Below are positions 1 to 9,800 of a DNA stretch of 37,107 bases, piece after piece. Numbering within the stretch: the first letter of the stretch is position 1; the number at the start of each line of letters is the position of its first letter. The stretch lies in assembly GCA_902778725.1 (NCBI GenBank), contig CACYYS010000015.1, forward strand, positions 1 to 37,107, given 5' to 3'. This DNA is from an uncultured Ruminococcus sp. GTDB lineage: Bacteria; Bacillota; Clostridia; Oscillospirales; CAG-272. Made by a program: the position numbers and the translations under genes. The notes beneath the pieces were generated by a model. That model was not told the DNA's origin. It ran no database searches and was given only the letters and a program-made list of their open reading frames with translations.

Positions 1-2
1 AG

Positions 3-995
3 CAGTACGGCGAGATGGCGCGCGCCTTCTACGCCGCCCTCAAGGGCGAGCCCTTCGAGCCCACCGTCCCCGCCCTCTCGGAGACCGGGGTCGTTTATCT
101 CGGCGGCGCGAACGCCCGCGGAGACGGTTCCTCCCCCTCCTCCGCCGTCAACACCTTCGCCAAAGCCGTCGGTCTTTTGCGCGAGGAAGGCGGCACCGTC
201 GTCGTCTGCGCGCCAAGCTCCCTCACCTACGAAACGCACCTCCCCGTGACAAAAAAGCCGATCACCGTCACCTCCGTCTACGGCGGCGTCGACTACCGCG
301 AGACGGCGGGCGCCCGCTTCGGCCTGGCGAAAAACCTCTACCTCTACGGCGACTACGTTTTTGACAAGATCGAGCTGCGCTCGGAGCTCGCCGGCTCCAT
401 CCTTGTCTGCAACTACCGCAACGTCGTCTTCGGCGGGGACGTGAAGAGCACTCTCGCGCCGGGCATCACGACCTATCCCCTGCTCGTCGCCGGGTACAAC
501 CTCGGGCTCGGCGGCGTGCCCGCCGAGGACGTCAGCCTGCACGGGACCTGCGAGATCACGGTGAACAGCGGCTCCTGGGCGTACATCCGCTGCGGCAACC
601 GCCGCTACAACGACGCCTTCCCCATCGGGACGGTGGACAAAGACGCCCGCCTCACCGTCACAGTGAACGGCGGGACCTTCCACAATTCCTCCGGCTCCTA
701 TCTGACCGCCGCCTCGGGGATGAACTCCGTCGAGGGCGTCTCCGAGCTTGTGATCAACGGCGGGATCTTCAAGGGTCCGGTCTACGCCGTCGGCAAGGTC
801 TCCAACGCCGTATCCGGCCCCTCCGGCGAGATCTCCGGCCGCGTGAGCGTCACGGTGACGGGCGGCACCTTCGCCGGGAACTTCATCGCCGTCCAGGACA
901 AGACGGCGACCGTCACCGGAGAAGTGACGATCACTCTCCCCGCCTCCCTCGCCGCGAAAGCGAAGGGCGCCTTTACCGAGATCGTTCAAAAATAA
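3..995 (+). CDS. C-terminal part of a large beta-helix-like surface protein (5' end outside window)
   Basis: The reading frame is open from the first complete codon, so the gene starts upstream of the window; the first Met inside (position 15) has no ribosome binding site. The first ~20 residues (QYGEMARAFYAALKG) look like the end of a preceding hydrolase-type domain, perhaps SGNH/GDSL-like, but too little is visible to be sure. After it comes a repetitive beta-rich region (VYLGG, GGTVVVCAP, TVNSGSW, VTVNGGTF, LVINGGIF, VTVTGGTF) typical of right-handed beta-helix or adhesin repeats. Its opening (V-Y-L-x-G-x-x-A then GGT-VVVC) parallels the N-terminal module of the exported proteins at 2337-6552 and 6802-9837, so it is probably a distant member of that family. 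No C-terminal anchor is present. Substrate unknown. Confidence 0.75.
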   Translation, partial: QYGEMARAFYAALKGEPFEPTVPALSETGVVYLGGANARGDGSSPSSAVNTFAKAVGLLREEGGTVVVCAPSSLTYETHLPVTKKPITVTSVYGGVDYRETAGARFGLAKNLYLYGDYVFDKIELRSELAGSILVCNYRNVVFGGDVKSTLAPGITTYPLLVAGYNLGLGGVPAEDVSLHGTCEITVNSGSWAYIRCGNRRYNDAFPIGTVDKDARLTVTVNGGTFHNSSGSYLTAASGMNSVEGVSELVINGGIFKGPVYAVGKVSNAVSGPSGEISGRVSVTVTGGTFAGNFIAVQDKTATVTGEVTITLPASLAAKAKGAFTEIVQK

Positions 996-1041
996 AGCCG
1001 CCGGGAGACCGCCCCCCGACGCAAAACCGAAAAATGGGAAA

Positions 1042-1059
1042 AGCCGGCGCAAGCCGGCT
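1042..1059 (+). other. GC-rich hairpin directly before the regulator's ribosome binding site
   Basis: AGCCGGC, loop GCAA, GCCGGCT forms a perfect 7-bp stem that ends two bases before the GGAG of the next gene. No T-run follows, so it is not a clear terminator. It may partly shield translation initiation, or be a weak end for the upstream gene. Confidence 0.35.
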
Positions 1060-1071
1060 CGGAGAACTCTT

Positions 1072-2226
1072 ATGGCCCTGTTTATCTGCTGCGAAAAAAG
1101 TTTTTTGGAAACGGTATGGGCCGACGTCAAGATCGGCTCTCTGCTCGAGGAAACGGCAAGAAAGCGCATCCCGTGCAAGATCATCCACTCTCTGAAGGAC
1201 CTTGAGGCTTACAAGGCTCTCTACGAAAGCGAGCACTCTTCCCTTGTCATCATCTCTCCCTCCGAACAAACGCTGCACGAGAGGCTCGCGGAGTTTGAAA
1301 GCGTCGATATCCACAAGATCATTTACGCCAATCATTTTTTCAAATCGGACAAAGGAAATTACTCGAGCGTGATGTCGGATATCTACGGATCCACGGAAGC
1401 CACCGTCAGATACCTTGCGGATCTCGGGTGCAAGCGCATTGCGCTCTTCGGAATCGACCGGAAAGGCGGGCAGGACGCTTTGCGCTGCTCCTCCTACGAA
1501 TCCTGCATCCGCCAGCTCCATCCTCCTCTTGTGTTTGAGAAAACGGAAGGGGAACGCATATCGCTCTACGCGTTGTTCCAAACGTGCCTTGACCAGCTTC
1601 TTCGCTGCGACGAGAAGATCGATTCCGTCATCACGGCGTACGATTATCAGGCCATCTATCTGATCCACCTCCTCGAACAACTTGATCCCGACTGGCGATC
1701 CAAACTGAAGATCATCAGCTTTGGCGATATGCTGCTCTCCGCTCTGTGCTCCCCTTCCATCTCCACGGTCTCTCTCCAATTCGCCGAAAGCGCTCCCGTG
1801 GTTGTTTCCCTTCACCGAATGATGTTCCGAAATACCAATGTTTCCCGCGCCCAGATCCTGATGGGACATCAGATCTTCAGACGGGAAAGCACCGAATCGA
1901 ACGGGTCCGCCGGCACGGTATTCTCCGGGTATGACGCGAACGTCCTCCTCCGGCCGGGGGAATACGATTATTTCCGGATGATCCACCGCCTTGAAAGAAT
2001 ACTGTTCCGCTTTGACACTCTCGACTTCCGGATCCTGTATGGGATCTGCCGCGGCACACCTTTCTCGGAGCTGGCCGATTCCCTCTATCTCTCGCTCGGA
2101 ACGATCAATTACCGTACGCGCAAATACCGAGAGCAACTCGGCAGCAAAAGGACCGACGAAGTGCGCCGCTTCATTGCTTCGATCATTGACCCCGAAAAAC
2201 TCAAAGAGTTTATCGATAAACTGTAA
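1072..2226 (+). CDS. One-component regulator: LacI/periplasmic-binding-like sensor with C-terminal HTH
   Basis: 384 aa, soluble, no signal peptide. The start is fixed by GGAG at 1061-1064 seven bases before ATG. Residues ~1-265 resemble the two-lobed sugar-binding core of LacI-type repressors: a hinge-like stretch STEATVRYLADLGCKRIALFG near 105-125, D-x-VITAYD near 185, and ISFGD followed by SISTVSLQF near 220-235. Unusually there is no N-terminal HTH; instead residues ~320-375 (RILYGICRGTPFSELADSLY and LGTINYRTRKYREQL) look like a LuxR/GerE-type HTH. It is therefore probably a cytoplasmic ligand-responsive transcription factor of inverted architecture. It sits beside the exported-protein cluster and is a candidate regulator of the conserved promoters at 3541-3569 and 6594-6622, which is inference only. 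Confidence 0.7.
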   Translation: MALFICCEKSFLETVWADVKIGSLLEETARKRIPCKIIHSLKDLEAYKALYESEHSSLVIISPSEQTLHERLAEFESVDIHKIIYANHFFKSDKGNYSSVMSDIYGSTEATVRYLADLGCKRIALFGIDRKGGQDALRCSSYESCIRQLHPPLVFEKTEGERISLYALFQTCLDQLLRCDEKIDSVITAYDYQAIYLIHLLEQLDPDWRSKLKIISFGDMLLSALCSPSISTVSLQFAESAPVVVSLHRMMFRNTNVSRAQILMGHQIFRRESTESNGSAGTVFSGYDANVLLRPGEYDYFRMIHRLERILFRFDTLDFRILYGICRGTPFSELADSLYLSLGTINYRTRKYREQLGSKRTDEVRRFIASIIDPEKLKEFIDKL

Positions 2227-2228
2227 AA

Positions 2229-2258
2229 CGAAGATCCCCCTCGACAGGGGGATCTTCG
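2229..2258. terminator. Bidirectional hairpin terminator
   Basis: A perfect 13-bp stem CGAAGATCCCCCT / AGGGGGATCTTCG with a 4-nt loop lies just after the regulator stop codon. On the minus strand it is followed by TTTTACAG, so it can also back up the terminator of the convergent exported-protein gene. Confidence 0.75.
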
Positions 2259-2285
2259 CGTTTCGATCCTGCGGTACCGGATCCC

Positions 2286-2323
2286 GCAAAAACAGTCCCG
2301 GCGGCAGAGAACCTGCCGCCGGG
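2286..2323 (-). terminator. Rho-independent terminator of the 2337-3497 gene
   Basis: On the minus strand the 11-bp stem CCCGGCGGCAG / CTGCCGCCGGG is followed by ACTGTTTTTG. It lies 14 bases beyond the stop codon of the minus-strand gene. Confidence 0.8.
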
Positions 2324-2336
2324 ATTTTGCGCCGAT

Positions 2337-3521
<1,185 letters not shown>

Positions 3522-3531
3522 TTATCATTTT

Positions 3532-3610
3532 TGCAAATTCAGTATAGCAAAGCGGGGAAAAACCCGCAATACAAAATTCCGTGTTTCGGCTCGCGCGGTT
3601 TTTTGATTGA
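3532..3610 (-). repeat. Conserved upstream region, copy A
   Basis: About 80 bp including the promoter and ~40 bp further upstream is shared with 6584-6664. Shared blocks include GCAAAT-CAGTATA, AATACAAAATTCC, GTTTCG and TTTTTTGATTGA. Conservation beyond the -35 suggests a binding site for a common regulator as well as recent duplication. Confidence 0.7.
3541..3569 (-). promoter_or_regulatory. Sigma-A promoter for the 2337-3497 gene
   Basis: On the minus strand TTGCGG, a 17-base spacer and TATACT lie 44 bases upstream of the start codon. The same element with matching flanks is found at 6594-6622. Confidence 0.75.
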
Positions 3611-3633
3611 TTCCGGCATTAAACAGCGAAAAG

Positions 3634-3668
3634 CAAAAAGGACCGGATGTTTTCTCCGATCCTTTTTG
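3634..3668 (-). terminator. Rho-independent terminator after the peptide gene
   Basis: A 14-bp stem CAAAAAGGACCGGA / TCCGATCCTTTTTG with a 7-nt loop. The single non-Watson-Crick position is a tolerated G-U pair only in the minus-strand RNA (a C-A mismatch in the plus-strand RNA), which fits its role as the end of the minus-strand operon 6552 to 3676. Confidence 0.8.
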
Positions 3669-3675
3669 TTTTCGA

Positions 3676-3816
3676 TCAGGCAAGGTGAGACGCGTCGACG
3701 TCCGTTCCGTCGTTTTCCCCGCCGTTCGTTCCCGCTCCGCTGAGGGTGGTGACCGTCGCCTTCAGCGTTTCCAGTTCGATCAGCAGAAGTTCAGGTTTTT
3801 CATAGTTTTCCTTCAT
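3676..3816 (-). CDS. 46-residue peptide of the YEKPE type (hypothetical)
   Basis: ATG at 3816-3814 is preceded by AAAGGAG six bases upstream, and the frame runs 46 codons to TGA just before the terminator at 3634-3668. The peptide begins MKENYEKPELLLIELETLKA and ends in a Thr/Ser/Gly/Asn/Asp-rich tail without Cys. It starts 18 bases after the stop of the exported-protein gene 3835-5268 and so is in its operon. Short peptides with an N-terminal Y-E-K-P-E motif and a polar tail recur in Clostridia with unknown role (from memory of the family). The acidic-aliphatic leader plus polar core superficially resembles a ribosomally made precursor peptide, but no maturation enzyme is next to it. Function unknown. 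Confidence 0.7.
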   Translation of the reverse strand: MKENYEKPELLLIELETLKATVTTLSGAGTNGGENDGTDVDASHLA

Positions 3817-3834
3817 TTCAAACTCCTTTCGCCT

Positions 3835-5268
3835 TCAGGCTCCGACCGCCGCCAGGATCTTGGCAGCCGTCGCGTCGGAGGAGGTCAGACGCTGCGCGAT
3901 CGTATACGCGCTGTCGCTGAATTCGCTCCCGTATACCACGGTATCGACGCCGTTCACGTCCACGACCATATAGGGCAGGAAGGTGTACGCCGTCTGGTAC
4001 TTGTCCGTCGTGACGCCGGACAAAGTCGCGCCGAATTCCACGCCGCTTCCCGCGTCCGGATCGTAAAAGTAGAAATGATGCCCCTCGGCGGCGCTGTACG
4101 CGATCTTCTTCGCAATGCGGTTCAGATAGGCCAGCTCACTGCCGTCCGCAAAATACGCGAGAGGAGCCGTGTTGTCCGCCTGTTTGATGAGAACGCCGAA
4201 CTCTTTTACCGGGAACGTCGCGTCATCGACGATAAAGTCGGAAAGATCGGCTCCGTAGCGGATCTTGACGCCGTTTTCGCCGTTGTCCTTAAGCGCGAAC
4301 TTCCGTGTGTTGGCGATCTTATCCTTGTAGGTCTCCGCCGTCATCGAGGTCGTGACCTTGTCCTCGCCGTAGATCGATTTCGCCGTCAGATAGGCGGAAT
4401 AGTTGTTCGCAACGTCGAGAGAAAGGGAGGCGGGCAGATTGGTCTCTCCGCTGAAGCGCCCTACCTCCGCGGTCCCGCTGACGCTGACGTCGAGCGAGGC
4501 GTTCGCGCAGTTGGTGCTGCCGAGCTGCATCTCCCCGACCGTGCCGCCGGTGACGGAGATCTCGCTCGCCGCCGCAGCATTAAGGGGAAGGATCTTGGCA
4601 ACCGTGCCGCTGTTGATCCGAAGGACGGTTTTGTTGCAAGAGTTGTTGCCCGAATTATAGTTGCCGATCTGGATCTGACGGTCGATCGTCGCGCCGTCCA
4701 CCGTCACGGTGCAGAGCGTGCCGGAAAAGGTCCCGCTCCAGTTGCCGATATAGATGTTTCTCCATTCGCCGCCCTTCACGGTCATCTTCTGATCCAGGGG
4801 CGCGCAGTTTGCGTTCGCGGCGCCGCCGGTATAAAGAGAAAGGAAGCGGTTCGTCTTCGTACTGGCAACGGTCGTCACGTCGCTCTCGACCGTAAAATCG
4901 TGCCCCTGGGTGTAGACGAAGTCAAGCCCGTCTGACGCGGCGTTGGCAATGGTGATACTCCGGAGCGTCGTGTCGCCGTTCAGAATCAGCGCCCGGCCGA
5001 TCGTGAGCTTTGCGCCGTTTTCCGAGGTGATGGTAAGAGTCTTTGCGGGAAGGGTCGTCGCGGACGAGGAGGGAGTCGCGGTATCGCCGCAGACGACGAT
5101 CGTGCCGCCCGTCGAGGGGAGAGCGTTCGCCGCGTTGAGAAGCGTGGTTTGCGCGCCCGCCGTCGCGCCCGTCCCGTCCAAATACACCGTGGCTTCCTCC
5201 GCCGAAACGGGAACGGCAAACGTCAGCAGAACCAGGATGACCGATAGGAAAATCGCTGTTTTTTTCAT
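3835..5268 (-). CDS. Exported beta-helix-like protein with free globular C-terminal domain
   Basis: 478 aa. The start is the MKKTAI Met at 5268; the Met at 5280 is part of the Shine-Dalgarno ATGGAGGC itself. It has a signal peptide (residues 1-23, ending VSA) and then the shared N-terminal module to about residue 240. Extra VSGTAEVGRF-like repeats follow, then a ~185-residue C-terminal domain beginning near AKSIYGEDKVTTS and ending LAAVGA, containing KEFGVLIKQAD, HHFYFYDPDAG and AYTFLPYMVVDV. There is no membrane anchor and no lipobox, so it is predicted to be released or held non-covalently. It lies 60 bp after the 5329-6552 gene with no terminator between and is followed at 18 bp by the peptide gene; all three appear to be one transcript. 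Its own upstream region carries a decayed copy of the family promoter. Confidence 0.8.
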   Translation of the reverse strand: MKKTAIFLSVILVLLTFAVPVSAEEATVYLDGTGATAGAQTTLLNAANALPSTGGTIVVCGDTATPSSSATTLPAKTLTITSENGAKLTIGRALILNGDTTLRSITIANAASDGLDFVYTQGHDFTVESDVTTVASTKTNRFLSLYTGGAANANCAPLDQKMTVKGGEWRNIYIGNWSGTFSGTLCTVTVDGATIDRQIQIGNYNSGNNSCNKTVLRINSGTVAKILPLNAAAASEISVTGGTVGEMQLGSTNCANASLDVSVSGTAEVGRFSGETNLPASLSLDVANNYSAYLTAKSIYGEDKVTTSMTAETYKDKIANTRKFALKDNGENGVKIRYGADLSDFIVDDATFPVKEFGVLIKQADNTAPLAYFADGSELAYLNRIAKKIAYSAAEGHHFYFYDPDAGSGVEFGATLSGVTTDKYQTAYTFLPYMVVDVNGVDTVVYGSEFSDSAYTIAQRLTSSDATAAKILAAVGA

Positions 5269-5328
5269 TCTTGCCTCCATGTATACTTTTATCAGGATTT
5301 CAAATTCCGTACTGCAAAGCGCACCGGT

Positions 5329-6552
5329 TTACGCTTTTTTCTTTTTGATCACGGCGATCACGCCGCAAACGGCCGCGGCGGCAAGAGCAACGCCGATGAT
5401 CGCCCAGACGTAAACGGGAACCCCGCCCTCTCCGTCGGATCCGGCCGCCGGTTCGGTTCCGGTCGCATCTGCGATCCCGGACGCTTTCGTCTCAGGCGTC
5501 CCGGTTTCGGGCGCCTTGGTATCGGGCGCCTTGGTTTCCGGCGCTTTCGTATCGGGGGCCTCCGTATCGGGGGCCTTCGTTTCAGGAGCCTCCGTATCGG
5601 GCGCCTTCGTGTCGGGGGCCTTCGTGTCGGGGGCTTCCGTTTCGACCGGAACGTCAGGTCCGCTTCCCGTCGCGTCTCCTTTTTCATACACGGTGCAGAT
5701 GATCTCGTCGACCGATTCATCCCCCACGGCCTTCACGCCGTCCGCAAGTTTGACTTCAGCGCTCGCCGTACCGATCAACACCTTCTCCTCCGCAGTCACG
5801 GTCGCGTCGCATTCCAGATTTTTGACCACGCCGCCCGCCAGGGTCACCTCGATCGGCGCCGCGGTATTATAAGGAAGGATCCTGTTGATTACGCCGTTTT
5901 TAAGAATGATCACGTTTTTCTCGCAGAAATTATCGCCCGAGTTCATATTGCCGACCTGGATCTGCCGGTCGATCGTCGCGCCGTCCACCGTCACGGTGCA
6001 AAGCACACCGAGGAAGGTCCCGCTCCAGTTGCCGAGATAGATGTTTCTCCATTCGCCGCCCTTCACGGTCATCTTTTGATCCGTGACATCACAGAAGGCG
6101 TTTGCCGCGCCGCCGGTATAAAGAGAAAGAAATCGGCCCGTCGTCTCGCTGGCAAGGGTCGTTACGTCGCTCTCGACCGTAAAATCGTGCCCTTGCGTGT
6201 AGATGAAGTCAAGCCCGTCCGATGCGGCGTTGACGACGGTGATATTCCGGAGCGTCGTATCGCCGTTCAGGAGCATCGCCCGGCCGACTATGAGCTTTGC
6301 CCCGTTTTCCGAAGTGATAGTGAGAGTCTTTGCGGGAAGGGTCGTCGCGGCCGAGGAGGGGGTCGCTGTATCGCCGCATACGACGATCGTCCCGCCGTCC
6401 GCGACGGCTTCCGCCGCCTCGGGCAGCGTCAGGTAAGAGCCCGCCCTGGCGCCCGTTCCGTCAAGATACACCGTGCCTTCCTCTGCCGAAACGGGAATGG
6501 AAAGTGTCAGTAAAATCAGAATGACTGAAAGGATTACCGCTGTTCTTTTCAT
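5329..6552 (-). CDS. Exported beta-helix-like surface protein, PDTKAP linker and membrane anchor
   Basis: 407 aa from ATG 6552, chosen because GGAGG lies seven bases upstream; longer frames back to 6678 cross the promoter. Signal peptide (MKRTAVILSVILILL to VSA), shared module to about residue 240 including [15 protein letters not shown] and GGEWRNIYLGNWSGTF, then about ten PDTKA/PETKA-type pentapeptides, and finally a hydrophobic segment (VYVWAIIGVALAAAA) ending IKKKKA. There is no sortase motif, so anchoring is probably by the C-terminal helix. Promoter at 6594-6622; first gene of the operon running to 3676. Paralogue of 2337-3497 and 3835-5268; ligand unknown. Confidence 0.8.
   Translation of the reverse strand: MKRTAVILSVILILLTLSIPVSAEEGTVYLDGTGARAGSYLTLPEAAEAVADGGTIVVCGDTATPSSAATTLPAKTLTITSENGAKLIVGRAMLLNGDTTLRNITVVNAASDGLDFIYTQGHDFTVESDVTTLASETTGRFLSLYTGGAANAFCDVTDQKMTVKGGEWRNIYLGNWSGTFLGVLCTVTVDGATIDRQIQVGNMNSGDNFCEKNVIILKNGVINRILPYNTAAPIEVTLAGGVVKNLECDATVTAEEKVLIGTASAEVKLADGVKAVGDESVDEIICTVYEKGDATGSGPDVPVETEAPDTKAPDTKAPDTEAPETKAPDTEAPDTKAPETKAPDTKAPETGTPETKASGIADATGTEPAAGSDGEGGVPVYVWAIIGVALAAAAVCGVIAVIKKKKA
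5484..5640 (-). repeat. 15-bp coding repeats for a Pro-Asp/Glu-Thr-Lys-Ala linker
   Basis: About ten tandem imperfect 15-bp units encode alternating PDTKA, PDTEA and PETKA. This rigid Pro-rich spacer probably projects the module from the cell surface. Confidence 0.85.
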
Positions 6553-6583
6553 TTTTGCCTCCATTTCAAACATGATTTCAGTC

Positions 6584-6664
6584 TTGCAAATCCAGTATAA
6601 CAAAACGGGAAAAACGTCACAATACAAAATTCCGCGTTTCGCTTCACGGGGATTTTTTGATTGA
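6584..6664 (-). repeat. Conserved upstream region, copy B
   Basis: Second copy of the ~80-bp upstream region found at 3532-3610, here serving the three-gene operon 6552 to 3676. Confidence 0.7.
6594..6622 (-). promoter_or_regulatory. Sigma-A promoter of the exported-protein operon
   Basis: On the minus strand TTGTGA, a 17-base spacer and TATACT, 42 bases upstream of the start at 6552. Confidence 0.75.
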
Positions 6665-6712
6665 CCCCGAAACATCAAAAAAAGGCAGGATAATAATGAA
6701 GGCCTTTTTGCA

Positions 6713-6741
6713 TTGCTCCCGCCTTCGCCCGTGTGTATAAT
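6713..6741 (+). promoter_or_regulatory. Sigma-A promoter of the M14 lipoprotein gene
   Basis: TTGCTC, a 17-base spacer and a consensus TATAAT at 6736-6741, about 60 bases upstream of the start codon. Confidence 0.75.
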
Positions 6742-6743
6742 GA

Positions 6744-6780
6744 TTTTGACCGATCACGGTCTTATCCGATCGCGATCAAA
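6744..6780 (+). promoter_or_regulatory. Inverted repeats in the leader: candidate operator
   Basis: Right after the -10 lie GACCG-ATCA-CGGTC (6748-6761) and the perfect palindrome GATCGCGATC (6768-6777), flanked by TTTTGA and TCAAAA arms. Their position over the transcription start suits a repressor site, or they could fold in the mRNA leader. Confidence 0.5.
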
Positions 6781-6801
6781 AACGCCCGGAGGTAGATGTG
6801 T

Positions 6802-9800
6802 ATGATAAAAAAGACCGTACTCTTGTTTTTGGCGCTTCTCTTTGCGGTTGCGGGATCATCCTGCGCCGGTCCGTCCGCGCCCGTCGACACGTCGCCGCTC
6901 ACCGCGGAGGATACGCCTCTCCCGGAAACGGCTCCTTTGCCGGAGGAAAAACCGCTGCCCGACGGACCTTATGTGCTCTTAGACCGCACCGGCGCCGCCG
7001 AGGGATCCTATACCGACTTCAACGAAGCCGTGGCGGGGCTGCCCGGTGAAGGCGGCACGCTCGTCGTATGGAGCGATTACACGACCGGAAGCGAAGCCGC
7101 GCTGAATGTCGACGCCAAGCCGCTTGTGATCACGGCGCGAAACGGCGCGACGCTGACGGTAGGCCGCGCGGTGCTTTTCTCCGCCAATGTTACGTTCACG
7201 GACATCACGCTGATCAACGGAGCGGCCAACGGTCTTGATTTCCTCTATGCGCAAGGCCACAATATCACCGTGACTGAAACCGTAAATTGCATCCAGTCGG
7301 GGGAGGGCCGCTATCTCTCCCTCTTTGCCGGCGGAGCCGCCAACGCCAACATAAAGGCCGCTTCCGAGATCACGGTATGCGGCGGGATCTGGAGAAACGT
7401 TTATCTCGGGAATTATACCGGCTCTTTCAGCGGGGAGGCGTCGCTTTCCTTCCGGAATGCGGAAATCTCGGGCGGCGGGATCTATCTCTCCAACTGCAAC
7501 GGCGGGACCTCGACCGCTTCCGTGAAGGTAGACGTCTTCAGCGGTACGGTCAATGCGCTTAAAAGTGTGGCCAATTCGAGCGTTCATAACGGATCCTACG
7601 CCGTTTCCCTTACCGGCGGAACGGTGAAAGAGCTGGGCGTTGTCGACTCGACCAGAGGATCTGTAACGATCGATCTCTCCGACAAGGCGGGCGTCTGCGT
7701 CGGCGGGACGGCAAGGATCGGACTGCTCACCGGCGGCGAAGGAGTCCTCTCTCTCTTCTCCCAGGCTCGTATGATCGTCAAAAAAGCCGCCGGGAACGTC
7801 GTGTTCACCGTCTCCGGCATACCGGAGGGGAACCACGAGTATCTTTCGGTAACGGACGGAAATACCGACGCCTCTTTTCAGTACAAACCGAAATCCGGTG
7901 AAACAGTAAAAAGAAAAGAAACAGGGAGCGGATTCAGTATGATTTTAGATAATATCAAAACAACAACGGTAACACTCCATTACGGAAACCGGGATACCTC
8001 GTCCCGCTATCAGCCCTCCGCCGTGATCATCCGCGGGCTCTCCAATACGGGAAAGCAGGTCGCGCCGACAGAGCGCGGCGTATCGGACGGCGTTTCCTAC
8101 ATCAAGGCGGAGCTGGAGTGCGGGTTGTACTGTTATAAGGTCTTCTACCCCGCCGATCGCGATTACGGAATCAAATACTTCTATGTAGATAACAGCGAAG
8201 AATCCCTTGAGTTTACGATGCTGATCGAACCCTATTCCGCCGGCAGCTTTATGCAGAAGGCGTTTTCCAATACGACCGATCACATCCTCTCGTCGTTTTA
8301 TAATACGGAGAAGATTAAGGATTTCAAGACCTACGCGACACCGACCTTCCTCTACCATCCGGACGACAGGGTCTTCACCACCAACGAGGAGCTGGTCGCC
8401 TTTTGCGAGAAGATCGCAAAGGAAAACCCCCGCGCGTATCTCTTCTATCCGATCGGGCTGACCGAGCAGTACAAACTGAAAACGCCCGTCCTTGTCTTTA
8501 CCAAGGACGCCGTTCCTGCGGGAGCATCTCTCGAAACGGTCGCCGAGACCGTCCGCTCCAAGGGCACGCGGGAGATCATGCTGATCAACGGCGGGATGCA
8601 CGGGAACGAACCTGCCGGAATGGAAGGCGTACTCGCCTACGCGCTGGAGCTCTCCTCGGAATACGGCGAGCGCATCCTCGACAAATTCGGCGCCGTGATC
8701 CTGATCCCCGCCCTGAGTGCCGACAACGTCTGCACTTATATCCGGGAATACCCCGACGGCTGCAATTCGAACCGCGATCTGCTCGCCTGCGAACATGACG
8801 GCAGCAAGGCTTACGTCAAGACATACGGTCTCTTCCAGCCGACCGTGACCGTGACCTGCCATGAAGATCTCGGCGTCCTGACGGTAAACGAGACGGATTA
8901 TTCCATCACCGACATTCATAATATGGCGTTTCTGTTCAACGGCCCCGCCAACACGCCCGTCGCCGACGTGACCGGGATCATCGACGGCACGTTCGCCCCG
9001 GAAGATCATCAAGGGATGCAAATGCTGCAAAGGATCATCGACAAGATGAACGATACCGGATACCGGGCGCAGCACTACCGGATCCCCGACTATTATCCGG
9101 TCTGTGAACGGGGCTACTCCGCCGCGCTCGGGTCATACAGCTTTCTCATCGAGCTGAACGGCATTGATAACGGAAAGGGCAATTTCCCGCTTCGCGTTCA
9201 TGGGCACGTGGCGGCGATCAAAGCCATCGCCGAGGAGATCATCGCAACAAACGGAGGCGTGGCCCGGACGGTGGCAGAGGCCAGGGAGCGCGTCAAAGTC
9301 AAAACGTACGATCCCGATAACGGCTTCATCCTTCAGATGTCGCGCAAGGTCATCGGCGTGGAACCATTCCCTTCTATCTACGTGGACGGAACGTATCAGA
9401 ACAAGGACGCCGTAAAGAGCTGGACGCTCTACACCAAAGCGGAAGCGTCCCGCTCTATGCCGACGGCGTACGTCATCCCCGCCGATCTCCCGTCCGCCGC
9501 AAAGATCCTTGCGTTGCTTGACCTGCACGGCATCGAATACCGGGAACTGAAAGCGGGCAGCACGCTCGCGCTCCGGCAGTATACGATGCCCACCGCTTCC
9601 TCCGGCGCCGCCGTGGGCGCAAAAAAGGAGGTCTCGTTTGCAAACGGCGCCTATCTTGTCAGCACCGACACCCCCGCCGTCTATGTGATCGCGTATCTCT
9701 TTGAACCGGATTCCTACCCCCCGAAGGAAGGATTCCGTGTCAGCCTTTTCAACATGGGTTACATCCGCGCTTCGGACGCGCTTTACCGCTGTGAGGAAAG

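Noticed and set aside
973..2289. 438-codon minus-strand ORF
   Set aside because: It is the antisense of the regulator gene, without ribosome site, signal or recognisable motifs.
6676..6710. Terminator-like pairing AAAAAGGC / GCCTTTTT
   Set aside because: Arms are weak with a ~15-nt loop and no gene on the plus strand ends here; chance pairing is likely.
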